Origin: Chitinophagaceae bacterium C216
Lineage (GTDB): Bacteria; Bacteroidota; Bacteroidia; Chitinophagales; Chitinophagaceae
NCBI GenBank assembly: GCA_028485475.2
Contig: CP144143.1
Location: forward strand, 2,976,001-3,040,000
Direction: 5' to 3'
DNA length: 64,000 nt
Below are positions 1-8,225 of this stretch, piece by piece (within the stretch, counting starts at the first letter, position 1; each line of letters starts with the position of its first letter). The notes below the pieces were generated by a model that made no database searches, was not told where the DNA came from, and saw only the letters and a list, made by a program, of their open reading frames with translations. Position numbers and translations under genes: made by a program.

Positions 1-162
1 ATATTTCATACACACACCAAATAGCAGTAAAGTGTACCGTTGCAACAAAATGCCGAGCCACTCACTGTTGTGATGCTGCCGAAACCGCTCCAACAGTTCT
101 TTATCGCTAATATCTTTATACAGATCTGTGGTCACACTGATAAAGTTATTTAAATCTACCAT
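1..162 (-). CDS. RNA polymerase sigma factor, ECF type (5' part only)
   Basis: The N-terminal 54 codons of a protein read leftward from an ATG at 162 and run off the window edge. The translation has a short acidic lead, then DKELLERFRQ and LLQRYTLLLFGVCMKY. This is the usual start of sigma-70 region 2 in ECF sigma factors, the part that binds the core polymerase and later the -10 region. The match rests on pattern recognition of a short fragment. Region 4 and any partner anti-sigma gene lie outside the window. It is transcribed divergently from the NlpC/P60 gene at 233. Confidence 0.72.
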   Translation of the reverse strand, partial: MVDLNNFISVTTDLYKDISDKELLERFRQHHNSEWLGILLQRYTLLLFGVCMKY

Positions 163-193
163 TAAGATGCATTAACTGCAAAATTCCACACAT

Positions 194-201
194 TATATTT
201 G
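194..201 (+). promoter_or_regulatory. -7 promoter box for the C40 peptidase gene
   Basis: TATATTTG matches the Bacteroidota -7 consensus TAnnTTTG exactly. It lies 31 bases before the ATG at 233, which would give a leader of about 25 bases. I see no clear TTG at the -33 position. Confidence 0.5.
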
Positions 202-232
202 TGGCTTACTATTTTTACATAAAATATCCATC

Positions 233-997
233 ATGAACTATGCAATTGTGACGGTGCCCGCCGCCCCTGTAAGAAAGCTTCCCAACCATCGTTCTGAGAT
301 GAGCAATCAGTTGTTATTTGGAGAGTCGGTAAAAATCATCCGCCAAAAAAACGAATGGTATAAAATAGAAAGTTTGTATGATGGTTATCAGGGATGGCTC
401 ACTCATCATATGATTACGTTGACAGATAAAAGTGAAATAACCTCTTCCTGTCACTTACTGGCACCTCAGTTCTTAACCACCATTCGCATTAACGGGCAAA
501 CTATGCAAATTCCTTTAGGGGCATCACTTCCTAATCTAAAGAATAGAAAAGGGACCATTGCCGGAAAAGAATATAGCTTCAATGGGAAGCCCCTTCGACC
601 TGATACTATTTCCAATAAAATTGAACAACTCATTAGCAATGCTATGCAATGGTTAAATGCTCCTTATCAGTGGGGTGGTAAGACCGTTCTAGGAGTGGAT
701 TGTAGCGGGTTTAGCCAAACAATGTATAAATTGGTAGGTATGCCCATTCCTCGAGATGCGAAACAACAGGCGCTTAAGGGCACTCTTGTAAAAAATCTAC
801 AGCAGGCCCAACCAGGAGATCTAGCTTTCTTTAATGAAGATGACAAAATCGTTCATGTGGGAATCTTACTGGGATCGAATAAAATCATACATGCGGCTGG
901 CAAAGTGCGTATTGATACCATCGATAAAAAAGGCATCGTCAATGTAGACTCCGGTAAGCGAACTCATAATCTTAAGGTAATTAAGAGATTTATTTAA
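233..997 (+). CDS. SH3/NlpC-P60 (C40) family cysteine peptidase
   Basis: A likely cell-wall peptidase that cuts peptide stems of peptidoglycan. Residues 1-120 look like two bacterial SH3-type domains (targeting), and residues 125-254 are an NlpC/P60 domain. The catalytic cysteine is C157 in VDCSGF, the histidine is H208 in VHVG, and H220 in IIHAAG is the usual third residue. The length of 254 aa fits the gamma-D-glutamyl-L-diamino acid endopeptidase type. No signal peptide is visible, so it is either cytoplasmic (muropeptide recycling) or exported by another route. Its last 8 bases overlap the convergent gene ending at 990. Confidence 0.88.
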   Translation: MNYAIVTVPAAPVRKLPNHRSEMSNQLLFGESVKIIRQKNEWYKIESLYDGYQGWLTHHMITLTDKSEITSSCHLLAPQFLTTIRINGQTMQIPLGASLPNLKNRKGTIAGKEYSFNGKPLRPDTISNKIEQLISNAMQWLNAPYQWGGKTVLGVDCSGFSQTMYKLVGMPIPRDAKQQALKGTLVKNLQQAQPGDLAFFNEDDKIVHVGILLGSNKIIHAAGKVRIDTIDKKGIVNVDSGKRTHNLKVIKRFI

Positions 998-1655
998 TAG
1001 CCTCCAAGAGATAATCTTTGCTTACAGGATAAGCCCGATTATACATATGTATAAGATTGGTTACTACAGATAGTGCAAGCTGATTACTTTTATCAAGAGT
1101 TTGCCAGCTAATAATAACCGGTTTTACTGCAAAATAGGAATCCGAAAAAGTAGTAGTTTCTCCATCACTGATATTGCGAAAGCCTTTAAGACTCTCTATA
1201 TCTACAAGGGGCAAGACTCTTTGTAATAATCTGGACAATTTTGTATAGTCTTTCTTTACTGCTTTTCGATAGGCTTCCGTATTAGGAAAATAAACAGTGA
1301 GTTGATAGCTATAGTAGGAAAGCATTTTATCACCAAAATCCATTTCCCTTTCATAAAAAAGCATATCCACTTTATTCGCCTGCATGCTAAATGGATTAAA
1401 TACTTTATACTCTCCTTTTGCGTAATAACCGGTGGAATCGGTTTTATGTAGTATTGTCTTATTCAAAAGTTCCGGATCGGTAGTCAGCGCTTTTACAAAT
1501 GCAGAAAAAGAACCTGCAAAAGGATTTACTCTGTAATACTTAGCCACTACATCAACAAAGTTCTGCTGAGCCGAGAGTATTTTTCCGGCTAACAAGAAGA
1601 TTATCAAGTAAAAGAAATATCTCAAAGCGCTAATTTTTAAAAACCTAACAAACAT
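990..1655 (-). CDS. Secreted or membrane-anchored protein of unknown function
   Basis: A 221 aa protein I do not recognise. Residues 12-29 are strongly hydrophobic and end in a plausible signal peptidase site near LSAQQ, so it is probably periplasmic or exported. The rest is mixed alpha/beta without cysteines or obvious catalytic motifs. The stretch around residues 80-125 is rich in aromatic residues (FYERE, YYSYQLTVYF). It is convergent with the C40 peptidase, overlapping by 8 bases, and lies downstream of ppa. No function is proposed. Confidence 0.7.
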   Translation of the reverse strand: MFVRFLKISALRYFFYLIIFLLAGKILSAQQNFVDVVAKYYRVNPFAGSFSAFVKALTTDPELLNKTILHKTDSTGYYAKGEYKVFNPFSMQANKVDMLFYEREMDFGDKMLSYYSYQLTVYFPNTEAYRKAVKKDYTKLSRLLQRVLPLVDIESLKGFRNISDGETTTFSDSYFAVKPVIISWQTLDKSNQLALSVVTNLIHMYNRAYPVSKDYLLEAIK

Positions 1656-1688
1656 TTTTATTCAGATAGATTGCTCCCTATATAGCGA

Positions 1689-1709
1689 AGCCGGCTTTCT
1701 ATGCCGGCT
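1689..1709 (-). terminator. Hairpin downstream of ppa
   Basis: AGCCGGC (1689-1695) pairs with GCCGGCT (1703-1709) over a 7-base loop. It lies just past the ppa stop and before the next minus-strand gene. There is no strong T-run on the minus strand, so it may be a weak terminator or an mRNA 3' stabiliser. Confidence 0.4.
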
Positions 1710-1739
1710 AATAATGTTCAAGTATGATAAAAAACACTT

Positions 1740-2285
1740 TTATTGCTTTACATAATGCTGTTTATACAAATCAATAGCTTCTGAAACTATGGGAAGCGCA
1801 GTTGCTTTGTCCTGAAAGGTATCAATCTCTACTTTCTTATTTTCAAGCACTTTATATTGCTCGAAGAAGTTACGCATTTCAAGCAAAAAGTGCTGTGGCA
1901 GCTCGTCAATATTGTCGTATTGTCTTACGGAAGGATCGTGCAGTGCAACTGCAATAATTTTATCATCACGTTCACCACTGTCAATCATCTGCATATTACC
2001 TATTACCTTCGCCTGTACCAAACAGAGGGATCGGATGGATTGTGAGCATAGTACCAATATATCCAGTGGGTCCATATCTTGTCCCAGCGTTTGCGGAATA
2101 AATCCATAATTCACCGGGTAATGGAACGATGAGTAAATGACCCTATCCAGCTTCAACAGTCCCGTTTCTTTATCTATCTCATACTTTGATCTGGAACCCT
2201 CGGGAATTTCGATAATCGCATTCACATATTCTGGTGCATTAGTTCCATAGCTTACTCCATGCCAGGGGTGACGAATTGTTAACAT
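1740..2285 (-). CDS. ppa: Inorganic pyrophosphatase
   Basis: A family I soluble pyrophosphatase of 181 aa, which hydrolyses PPi to two phosphates and so pulls biosynthetic reactions forward in the cytoplasm. The sequence has EIPEGSRSKYE near residues 26-36, the active-site region YGFIPQTLGQDMDPLD (the metal-binding DxDPxD signature), and the later acidic DSGERDDK segment. Length is typical for bacterial family I enzymes. A -7 box lies 64 bases upstream. The gene is followed by a hairpin and then an unrelated exported protein on the same strand. Confidence 0.96.
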   Translation of the reverse strand: MLTIRHPWHGVSYGTNAPEYVNAIIEIPEGSRSKYEIDKETGLLKLDRVIYSSFHYPVNYGFIPQTLGQDMDPLDILVLCSQSIRSLCLVQAKVIGNMQMIDSGERDDKIIAVALHDPSVRQYDNIDELPQHFLLEMRNFFEQYKVLENKKVEIDTFQDKATALPIVSEAIDLYKQHYVKQ

Positions 2286-2348
2286 AATGCCTTATTGATT
2301 TGTAATTAGCAATAGGAAATGAAAGTGTTATAATTTATATTTTATGTG

Positions 2349-2356
2349 CAAATATA
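2349..2356 (-). promoter_or_regulatory. -7 promoter box for ppa
   Basis: On the minus strand the bases read TATATTTG, an exact TAnnTTTG match. It lies between the preceding lipoprotein gene and ppa, giving a predicted leader of about 58 bases. No matching -33 TTG is clear. Confidence 0.45.
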
Positions 2357-2782
2357 CTAGTTTTCAAAAGCTCCTTCTTTGGACTCAAAAAGATATTTAA
2401 AATCAACCAGCCACTTTCCGTCCTTACGCACTACTTTAAGAGTATCTCTATTGTCTTTATGAAAGGAGTTCGAATAAACGATAATGCTGGTAGAATCGTT
2501 CAGCAACTGCCTGTTATGAATATGAATACTAGCATCCCACAGCCCCTGCCGTTCCTCGGACGAAAGCTGTATACGCGATACGGCATCCAGTTGCTGGTTA
2601 TTGATGGAATCGCGCAGCATAAAATCTGCAGCTCGATCGTATCTGCCTTTCAGAGAAGCTTCTAAGAAATTTCTGGCAGCATCCAGATCGCTGTCGGCCT
2701 CATCCTGCGATGATCCACTATTGCATGATACCCCTACCAAAAGGCCCCATACAGTTATGAATAGCAACAATTGTTTTGTCAT
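2357..2782 (-). CDS. Small lipoprotein, DUF4878-like
   Basis: A 141 aa lipoprotein with an N-terminal signal ending in the lipobox VGVSC (Cys20). After an acidic linker comes a domain with the pattern A..FLEA.LKGRYDRAADFML and a closing KDGKWLVDFKY strand. This is typical of DUF4878/NTF2-like envelope lipoproteins of unknown function. It starts 6 bases after the related gene at 2789 and is probably co-transcribed with it. The two share the same plan (lipobox, helix, K.DGKW.VDF strand), which suggests a tandem duplication. The family call is by pattern, not by search. Confidence 0.78.
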   Translation of the reverse strand: MTKQLLLFITVWGLLVGVSCNSGSSQDEADSDLDAARNFLEASLKGRYDRAADFMLRDSINNQQLDAVSRIQLSSEERQGLWDASIHIHNRQLLNDSTSIIVYSNSFHKDNRDTLKVVRKDGKWLVDFKYLFESKEGAFEN

Positions 2783-2788
2783 TATGTT

Positions 2789-3364
2789 TTATTTCAGTTG
2801 TTCTAAATTTTTCTGAATTTCTTCAAGCACTTTGGGATCCACATTTCTAAGGATACTATCAGCCTTTTCTCTCTCCTGCTGCATTCTCTCTATATCCATC
2901 TCTGAAATATCCGGTACAACCTCCTCTGGGTGCTGCAGGCTTTGCGATCCCATACGCATAAGGGTACTCATAGAAAAATCTACCTTCCATCCATCTTTTT
3001 GCTTTATAAGTTTAAAATCGGTGGGTGGTACATCCTTCTTTTTATGTCTTACCTTAATAAATGCCGAGTCCCCCATAATCCTCGCTGGCTCCATTACTAC
3101 ATCCCTGAAATCTTCAGTAGGATCATTATCCGGTAGTGAGTCTTTCATTCTTTCAGCAATTTCTAGACCTTTTTTTATCATTTCTAGAGTAGCCTTGCTA
3201 TCGTTGGTAACATATTGCGCTGCACCATCTATATCTTTTTTTGCCAGCTTTTCAAAAAACAAAGGCAATACCTCATTAGGATCGTGAATAACAGCCCCAC
3301 TATTACAAGCAGCTAACCAAAGAAGCATCGTAATACTATATAGAAAAGATACCTGTTTTTTCAT
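2789..3364 (-). CDS. Lipoprotein, DUF4878-like
   Basis: A 191 aa lipoprotein when started at the ATG at 3364, giving MKKQ followed by a hydrophobic stretch and the lipobox LAAC (Cys20). A longer reading frame up to 3418 would add 18 residues before the signal and is unlikely. The body has FFEKLAKKDIDGAAQYV, then KQKDGWKVDFSMSTLMR, the same layout as its neighbour. The last 60 residues are charged and helical (many E, R, Q). It is the first gene of a two-gene unit with a -7 box 56 bases upstream. Function unknown. Confidence 0.78.
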   Translation of the reverse strand: MKKQVSFLYSITMLLWLAACNSGAVIHDPNEVLPLFFEKLAKKDIDGAAQYVTNDSKATLEMIKKGLEIAERMKDSLPDNDPTEDFRDVVMEPARIMGDSAFIKVRHKKKDVPPTDFKLIKQKDGWKVDFSMSTLMRMGSQSLQHPEEVVPDISEMDIERMQQEREKADSILRNVDPKVLEEIQKNLEQLK

Positions 3365-3419
3365 CAATAATAGATTATAGTTAATGACCCATAGACCGAA
3401 ATACCCAGATTCACACAAA

Positions 3420-3427
3420 CAAATGTA
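3420..3427 (-). promoter_or_regulatory. -7 promoter box for the lipoprotein pair
   Basis: The minus strand reads TACATTTG, an exact match to TAnnTTTG, 56 bases before the ATG at 3364. Its position supports the shorter start of that gene. No good -33 TTG is seen. Confidence 0.5.
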
Positions 3428-3460
3428 AGTATGTGTTTTGAAATTCTGTTTAGGATTATT

Positions 3461-4078
3461 TTAAAATTGTGCTTCAAATATCAGTATTGCCATATCATTC
3501 AGGTATAAATCGTCAATACTCACGTATACAGGATCCTGCTCTTGGGGCAAAAATCCTTGCAGTTCATTATTCAACACCCCATTCATGCATTTAAAAACAA
3601 ATTCGCTGCAATACATTCTATCATCTGTATCAAAATTAAAATACCAGTCGAACAACAGCTTGTGAGCATAGTGTTTTTTCACTACAGTTGTAAGAGCATT
3701 AACTTGTTCATCGTTCAAAGGGTATCTGAATACTGCAAATTTATCGGCTTCTTTCGGGAGACAAAACTTTTCTATGGGTTCGCGTAATAAGGCCTGACTG
3801 CGATTATAGCCCCCTCCTATTGCATGATATACAAAAACGGAGTCGTTTTCCACCTGCAAAATCCCGCAATGTGAATAGGTTTTATCCCTTCGATTAAAAC
3901 TTCGAGCTACGCGACTCACACCGTCTCTTCCATTCCGCACAATAATATCCCCGCTTTTAATTAACAATTTGGCTGCTGCTATTTTCTGTGCAACCTCTCT
4001 ATCAGAAGATTTGCAGGCTATCAAACAAAAAAGAAAAAGGCATCCGCAATTACGAACGCCCTTTTGAAGTATTTGCAA
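3461..4078 (-). CDS. YiiX/YebB-like permuted NlpC/P60 lipoprotein
   Basis: A lipoprotein with a circularly permuted papain-like amidase fold. The histidine is in YSHCGI and the nucleophile cysteine comes later, in MYCSEFVF, the reverse of classical NlpC/P60 order. I favour the TTG start at 4078. It follows the phoH stop by 7 bases, has an AAAGG just upstream, and yields a normal lipoprotein signal with the lipobox LIAC. The ATG at 4135 would overlap phoH by 50 bases and add a lysine-rich lead of about 20 residues. The substrate is unknown; relatives act on peptide or lipid amide bonds. Probably translated with phoH. Confidence 0.82.
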   Translation of the reverse strand: MQILQKGVRNCGCLFLFCLIACKSSDREVAQKIAAAKLLIKSGDIIVRNGRDGVSRVARSFNRRDKTYSHCGILQVENDSVFVYHAIGGGYNRSQALLREPIEKFCLPKEADKFAVFRYPLNDEQVNALTTVVKKHYAHKLLFDWYFNFDTDDRMYCSEFVFKCMNGVLNNELQGFLPQEQDPVYVSIDDLYLNDMAILIFEAQF

Positions 4079-4085
4079 TATACCT

Positions 4086-5075
4086 TTAATCTTTGGAATA
4101 TTTTTCTTTTTCCTGCGTAGTACGCTCATGCTCATCGTTATAAGCTTTGATAATAGCCTTCACTAAACGGTGTCTTACTACGTCATCTTCGTCCAACTCA
4201 ATATATCCGATTCCCGGAATATTTCGCAAGATGCGGGTGGCCGTTTTTAATCCACTCCGTTGATTTTTGGGCAAATCTACCTGCGTCATATCGCCGGTGA
4301 TGATGGCTTTTGCATTAGCCCCGATGCGTGTCAGAAACATTTTAAGTTGCAAATCGGTAGCATTTTGTGCCTCATCCAGAATGATGAAGGCATTATCCAG
4401 TGTGCGACCACGCATATAAGCCAGGGGCGCAATTTCTATAGCACGGGTGCTCATGAAATACCCTAACTTATCAGCCGGAATCATGTCGTCCAACGCATCA
4501 TATAAAGGTCTTAAATACGGATCGATTTTTTCCTTAAGATCACCGGGTAGAAATCCAAGGCTTTCACCGGCTTCTACAGCTGGACGCGTAAGAATAATTT
4601 TCTTTACCTGCTTATTCTTCAAAGCCCGAACGGCCAGAGCTACAGCTGTATACGTTTTACCGGTACCGGCAGGGCCAATCACGAAAAGAATATCGTTCTT
4701 TTCCGCTTCCTGAACCAGTTTTTTCTGATTGGCGGTTCGGGCACGAACACTCTTACCATTAGGGCCGAATACCAGCACTTCGTTAGGGTTTCGCTCAATA
4801 AAGTTGTCGATAACTTCCGTGTCATCACCGCCTAATATCTGATCGAAATAGTTGTTGCTCATGCTGCCATTTCTTTCCAAATAGGCAATAACCAGATTGA
4901 TTTTTTCCTTAGCAGCTTGAATTTGCTCGGGTGCACCACTTAGTTTTAACTGCGTACCACGTGAGAGTATTTTTAGCAACGGGAACTTTTTCTTAAGGAT
5001 ATCAAGCTTGGCGTTGTTAACCCCAAAGAAATCTAGCGGGTTAACGGTATCGAGATTAATGATTACTTCTGTCAA
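4086..5075 (-). CDS. phoH: PhoH family ATPase
   Basis: A cytoplasmic P-loop ATPase of 329 aa, related to the helicase-like phosphate-starvation protein PhoH. It has an N-terminal KH-like region (residues 1-65), Walker A GPAGTGKT at 134-141 and Walker B FIILDEAQN near 230-238, as in full-length PhoH. The start must be the TTG at 5075: the frame is closed five codons upstream and the family N-terminus (here MTEVIINLDTV) begins there. Linked in many genomes to RNA metabolism, but its role is not settled. A possible -7 box lies at 5163-5170. Confidence 0.93.
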   Translation of the reverse strand: MTEVIINLDTVNPLDFFGVNNAKLDILKKKFPLLKILSRGTQLKLSGAPEQIQAAKEKINLVIAYLERNGSMSNNYFDQILGGDDTEVIDNFIERNPNEVLVFGPNGKSVRARTANQKKLVQEAEKNDILFVIGPAGTGKTYTAVALAVRALKNKQVKKIILTRPAVEAGESLGFLPGDLKEKIDPYLRPLYDALDDMIPADKLGYFMSTRAIEIAPLAYMRGRTLDNAFIILDEAQNATDLQLKMFLTRIGANAKAIITGDMTQVDLPKNQRSGLKTATRILRNIPGIGYIELDEDDVVRHRLVKAIIKAYNDEHERTTQEKEKYSKD

Positions 5076-5162
5076 TGCTTTTACGATTTATGTTTACACT
5101 ACCTTGCCGGAAACATTTTTGCTGCTATTGTGCATAGGGTACGTATTCCGGCGCTTCTATTC

Positions 5163-5170
5163 CAAATATA
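5163..5170 (-). promoter_or_regulatory. Possible -7 box for phoH
   Basis: The minus strand reads TATATTTG, an exact TAnnTTTG, 88 bases upstream of the TTG start of phoH. The remainder of the 274-base gap (5076-5349) is A/T-rich and shows no gene. Confidence 0.4.
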
Positions 5171-5349
5171 TCTTAAAAAATACAAGAATAAAATTTATCT
5201 TTTCAACACCTGTGAATACTTTTTTTCCAAAAAAATGTTGAGAAAATATGGGGCTTTGATACCTAACTGCAAAATAGGGTATTACTTCCGTTACAGTGTT
5301 GAGCTATTGTAACAATCCATCGGGCTGATTGTTCATGATAGGGCAAGTA

Positions 5350-5997
5350 TTATAAGGTCTTTAACTGAGCTATGGTAGCTACAGGGTCCTTCGCCTTAAA
5401 CACAGTACTTCCAGCCACTAGCACATCCGCACCGGCATCGAGTATTTCCTTAGCATTTTCAAGGGTTACACCCCCGTCAATTTCAATGAGAACATCCAAT
5501 CCGCGCTCTGTAATCATTTGCTTCAACTGCCGAATCTTCTCCAGTGTGTAGGGTATAAACTGCTGCCCACCAAATCCGGGATTTACACTCATTAAATTCA
5601 CGATACTGATTTCATGCAAAATGTCGCTTAGCATAGAAACCGGCGTGTGCGGATTTACAGCCACACCAGCCTTCATACCTAGCGATTTGATATATGTAAT
5701 ATCCTGATGCAGTCTGGGACATGCCTCAATATGAATCGTAAGATGATCTGCTCCTGCCTTTTTGAATACTTCGGCGTAACGCGCCGGATCTTCAATCATC
5801 AGGTGCACATCGCAGGTTTTTTTGACAACTTTTCGCACAAACTCTAGTACCATCGGTCCAAAACTGATGTTGGGTACAAACTGGCCATCCATTACATCAA
5901 AATGTAACCAGTCTGCCTCACTGGCGTTTACAATATCACATTCTGCCTGCAGATTCAGAAAATTAGCAGCTAATAAAGACGGAGCGATAATTGCCAT
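5350..5997 (-). CDS. rpe: Ribulose-phosphate 3-epimerase
   Basis: A pentose-phosphate pathway enzyme that interconverts ribulose-5-phosphate and xylulose-5-phosphate. With the ATG at 5997 it is 215 aa and opens with the family start IAPSLLAANF. A longer frame to 6039 adds 14 unsupported residues. TIM-barrel landmarks are present: LHFDVMDG.FVPN (catalytic Asp and metal ligand), HLMIEDP, the MSVNPGFGGQ.F loop, and IDGGV (second catalytic Asp) followed by ADVLVAGS (phosphate binding). It is divergent from the membrane protein at 6093. Confidence 0.96.
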   Translation of the reverse strand: MAIIAPSLLAANFLNLQAECDIVNASEADWLHFDVMDGQFVPNISFGPMVLEFVRKVVKKTCDVHLMIEDPARYAEVFKKAGADHLTIHIEACPRLHQDITYIKSLGMKAGVAVNPHTPVSMLSDILHEISIVNLMSVNPGFGGQQFIPYTLEKIRQLKQMITERGLDVLIEIDGGVTLENAKEILDAGADVLVAGSTVFKAKDPVATIAQLKTL

Positions 5998-6092
5998 ACA
6001 ATAAGGTTTACTGGCTGCAAAGTAAACGCTTTCTATCAAAAGAAATTGCGTACAAATACCTATTTTCGCAATTCAACAAATTACTGAGTACT

Positions 6093-6551
6093 ATGCAAAC
6101 CGGCCTTCTTCATTTACACAGCTTTTTACGTTGGGCAATTTTGCTATTCTTTTTGATAGCTATTTTCAAAAGCCTAGGTGCAGGTAATAAACCATTTACT
6201 AAAAGCCACGCCACAGCAGGACTAGTACTGACTACACTTTGCGACCTTAATTTTCTGGTGGGACTCATTCAATGGTTTACCGGCAGATTCGGGCTGAAGC
6301 TATTTCAACAAATGCCCATGGCTGATATTATGAAGGCCCCAGTATACCGTTTTTTCGCGGTTGAGCATATTACGGGAATGCTTATTGCCATTGTATTAGT
6401 GCACATCGGTCGTTCTTATGCCAAAAAGAATATATCAGATAGACAAAAACACCGTAAAACAGTGTTGTTCTATGTTATTGCACTGATAATTATGTTGGCC
6501 GTTATTCCTTGGCCGTTTAGAGAGATAGGACAAGGTCGGGGCTGGTTCTAA
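6093..6551 (+). CDS. Small integral membrane protein
   Basis: A 152 aa protein with about four predicted membrane segments, starting at residues 8-25 (LRWAILLFFLIAIFKSLG), near 40-60, around 90-108 and 125-143. Two histidines in the first segment region (LHLHSFLRW) and one in VEHITGM could bind haem or metal, but this is speculation. The ATG at 6093 is chosen because the longer frame from 5991 (TTG) would overlap rpe. I do not recognise a named family with certainty; similar short membrane proteins are common in Bacteroidota. Confidence 0.72.
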   Translation: MQTGLLHLHSFLRWAILLFFLIAIFKSLGAGNKPFTKSHATAGLVLTTLCDLNFLVGLIQWFTGRFGLKLFQQMPMADIMKAPVYRFFAVEHITGMLIAIVLVHIGRSYAKKNISDRQKHRKTVLFYVIALIIMLAVIPWPFREIGQGRGWF

Positions 6552-6559
6552 TTTCCGAT

Positions 6560-7054
6560 TTAGCGGGGGCCTAATTCTACCACCTGACAATCTTTAAAAT
6601 CACTCCCATCTATCGTAAAACAGATGAGAGTCCTTACTTTGTGCCAACCGTGCTTGCCCGCAGCGCCAGGATTCATATGTAGACACTGCAAGGCGTCGTC
6701 GTACATTATCTTAAGAAGATGCGAGTGGCCACTGATAAATAATTTCGGCTTTTCGAGGAGAAGCTGTTTGCGGGTTTCGGGGTTATACCGGGGCGGATAG
6801 CCTCCAATATGTTTGATCATCACCCTTACCTTTTCAATTTTAAAAAGCGCCACTTCCGAAAATTCGTTTCTAATATCCCTTCCGTCAATATTGCCATAAA
6901 CACCTCGCAATGGTTTTAAGGCCCGCAGTTTCTCAGCGATCTCAATATTGCCGAAATCGCCCGCATGCCATATTTCATCACAGTGCTCGAAATGATAAAG
7001 CACCTGTTCATCCAAAAATCCGTGCGTATCCGATATCAGGCCGATACGGGTCAT
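6560..7054 (-). CDS. YfcE-like metallophosphoesterase
   Basis: A small calcineurin-like phosphoesterase of 164 aa. Metal-binding motifs appear in the usual order: ISDTHG near residue 7, WHAGDFGN near 30, YGNIDGRD (the GN-D/N signature), IKHIGG near 80, and SGHSHLLK near 110 (GHTH-type). Related to YfcE and archaeal MJ0936, which cleave phosphodiesters in vitro; the physiological substrate is unknown. It sits downstream of the S1/P1-like gene on the same strand (24-base gap) and converges with the membrane protein at 6093. Confidence 0.9.
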   Translation of the reverse strand: MTRIGLISDTHGFLDEQVLYHFEHCDEIWHAGDFGNIEIAEKLRALKPLRGVYGNIDGRDIRNEFSEVALFKIEKVRVMIKHIGGYPPRYNPETRKQLLLEKPKLFISGHSHLLKIMYDDALQCLHMNPGAAGKHGWHKVRTLICFTIDGSDFKDCQVVELGPR

Positions 7055-7078
7055 TAGGTTTATTATACGTTAGGGTTA

Positions 7079-8071
7079 TTAATCTTTAGTCATCCTTTGG
7101 GTGGCAATAAGGATTTTCTTTTCCATTAGCTCATTTTTTTTGAAAGCCTTTTTCTCTTGCTTCAGGCTTCGCTTATTATAACCCTCCTCTATCAATTTAT
7201 TAAGATTAGGTTTACCGGCATTTACCCAAGCCGTATACCAGAAATCGGCCACAGCATTGGAAGACGCTATCAACTGGTCATTGATGGAAGATTTTAACGC
7301 CTTAGAGTACTCTCGAGCAAATGCTTCTGTATAGAATCTGCGATTTTTACCCCAACGGAACTCCCATCTATACTTGGTAGAATCGGTAAAGTTTTTGGAC
7401 ACTTCACGCTCTTTTTCGAACATTTCGGGAAGTAGAGAAAACGTATGCTGAATAATCTTCCATATTTCGTCCTTGGGATCAGCAATATATCTGGCTTTAT
7501 GACGCGAACTCAGGTTATAACTTGTGATCACTGCTTCAGGCACAGTGGTTTCCCATAAATCGTGAATACCATGCTGTCCGGTAAGCTGACCATCATAGTT
7601 AATGGAAGTATGTAGCGGTACATGCGCATCTGCAATATAATGACTCAAGTCAGCCGCATAAAACACAATACTATCGGGTTTTTGGGAACGGAACGCTTGG
7701 GTCAGTTTTTCCAGATACGCCTCTATTACGTAAGGCAGCGTACCGTATTTGTTAAGCGTATCAAGGCTGTATTTTGCTATAGCTTCCTGAAAATCTCTGG
7801 GCACCTCAGGGAAAGGAATATCTCCGAAACGCTCCATATCCATATAATGCTTACTTCCCTCTGTACTATCCTGCGTACGCCTTACGTCCGGACGCGGAGC
7901 ACCGTACACCAAAGAATCTTTATGCACATAGAAAAAAGGCTGCATGGCTTTGGGCAATTGATAGATGGCCAGTTGGGCGATAGTTCGATGCACCAAAAAA
8001 CCCCATGCCGAGGTTATCAATACAATACCAATAAGGATAAGGGAAAAAAGAAAGTAGTTTTTATTACGCAT
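7079..8071 (-). CDS. Zinc-dependent phospholipase C / S1-P1 nuclease-like protein
   Basis: An exported 330 aa protein of the S1/P1 nuclease and zinc-dependent phospholipase C fold. After a signal segment (about residues 7-23) comes WGFLVHRTIA, which matches the family rule that the mature N-terminal Trp and a nearby His bind zinc. Further ligands are in KHYMDMERF, DLSHYIADAHVPLH and GIHDLWE. The C-terminal 40 residues are lysine-rich. Likely acts in the periplasm or outside the cell on nucleic acids or phospholipids; the substrate cannot be told from sequence. Confidence 0.88.
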   Translation of the reverse strand: MRNKNYFLFSLILIGIVLITSAWGFLVHRTIAQLAIYQLPKAMQPFFYVHKDSLVYGAPRPDVRRTQDSTEGSKHYMDMERFGDIPFPEVPRDFQEAIAKYSLDTLNKYGTLPYVIEAYLEKLTQAFRSQKPDSIVFYAADLSHYIADAHVPLHTSINYDGQLTGQHGIHDLWETTVPEAVITSYNLSSRHKARYIADPKDEIWKIIQHTFSLLPEMFEKEREVSKNFTDSTKYRWEFRWGKNRRFYTEAFAREYSKALKSSINDQLIASSNAVADFWYTAWVNAGKPNLNKLIEEGYNKRSLKQEKKAFKKNELMEKKILIATQRMTKD

Positions 8072-8194
8072 AATCTCTCAAAATAATCCTGCAAATTTGG
8101 GAGAAAAAAGGATTAGTTCCATTCCCGGTTAACTAAATTGTGAAACAAAACTCTGGATTTACATTAAAACTGCAAAAAAGTTATATACACACTT

Positions 8195-8202
8195 TATCTT
8201 TG
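8195..8202 (+). promoter_or_regulatory. -7 promoter box for the ABC exporter
   Basis: TATCTTTG is an exact TAnnTTTG box 24 bases before the ATG at 8226, predicting a short leader. No convincing -33 TTG. Confidence 0.55.
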
Positions 8203-8225
8203 TTTATAATACTAAATCCTAGCAT

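Noticed and set aside
2832-3287. A 151-codon plus-strand frame
   Set aside because: Antisense to the DUF4878-like lipoprotein, serine-rich and without start signals or domain features.
4079-4135. Longer ATG start of the YiiX-like lipoprotein overlapping phoH by 50 bases
   Set aside because: It would place about 20 extra, lysine-rich residues before the lipoprotein signal. The TTG at 4078 has a good upstream AAAGG and a normal signal length. Not fully excluded.
5076-5349. Small frames in the phoH-rpe gap
   Set aside because: Short, A/T-driven frames of aromatic residues without start context; the region looks like a promoter area.
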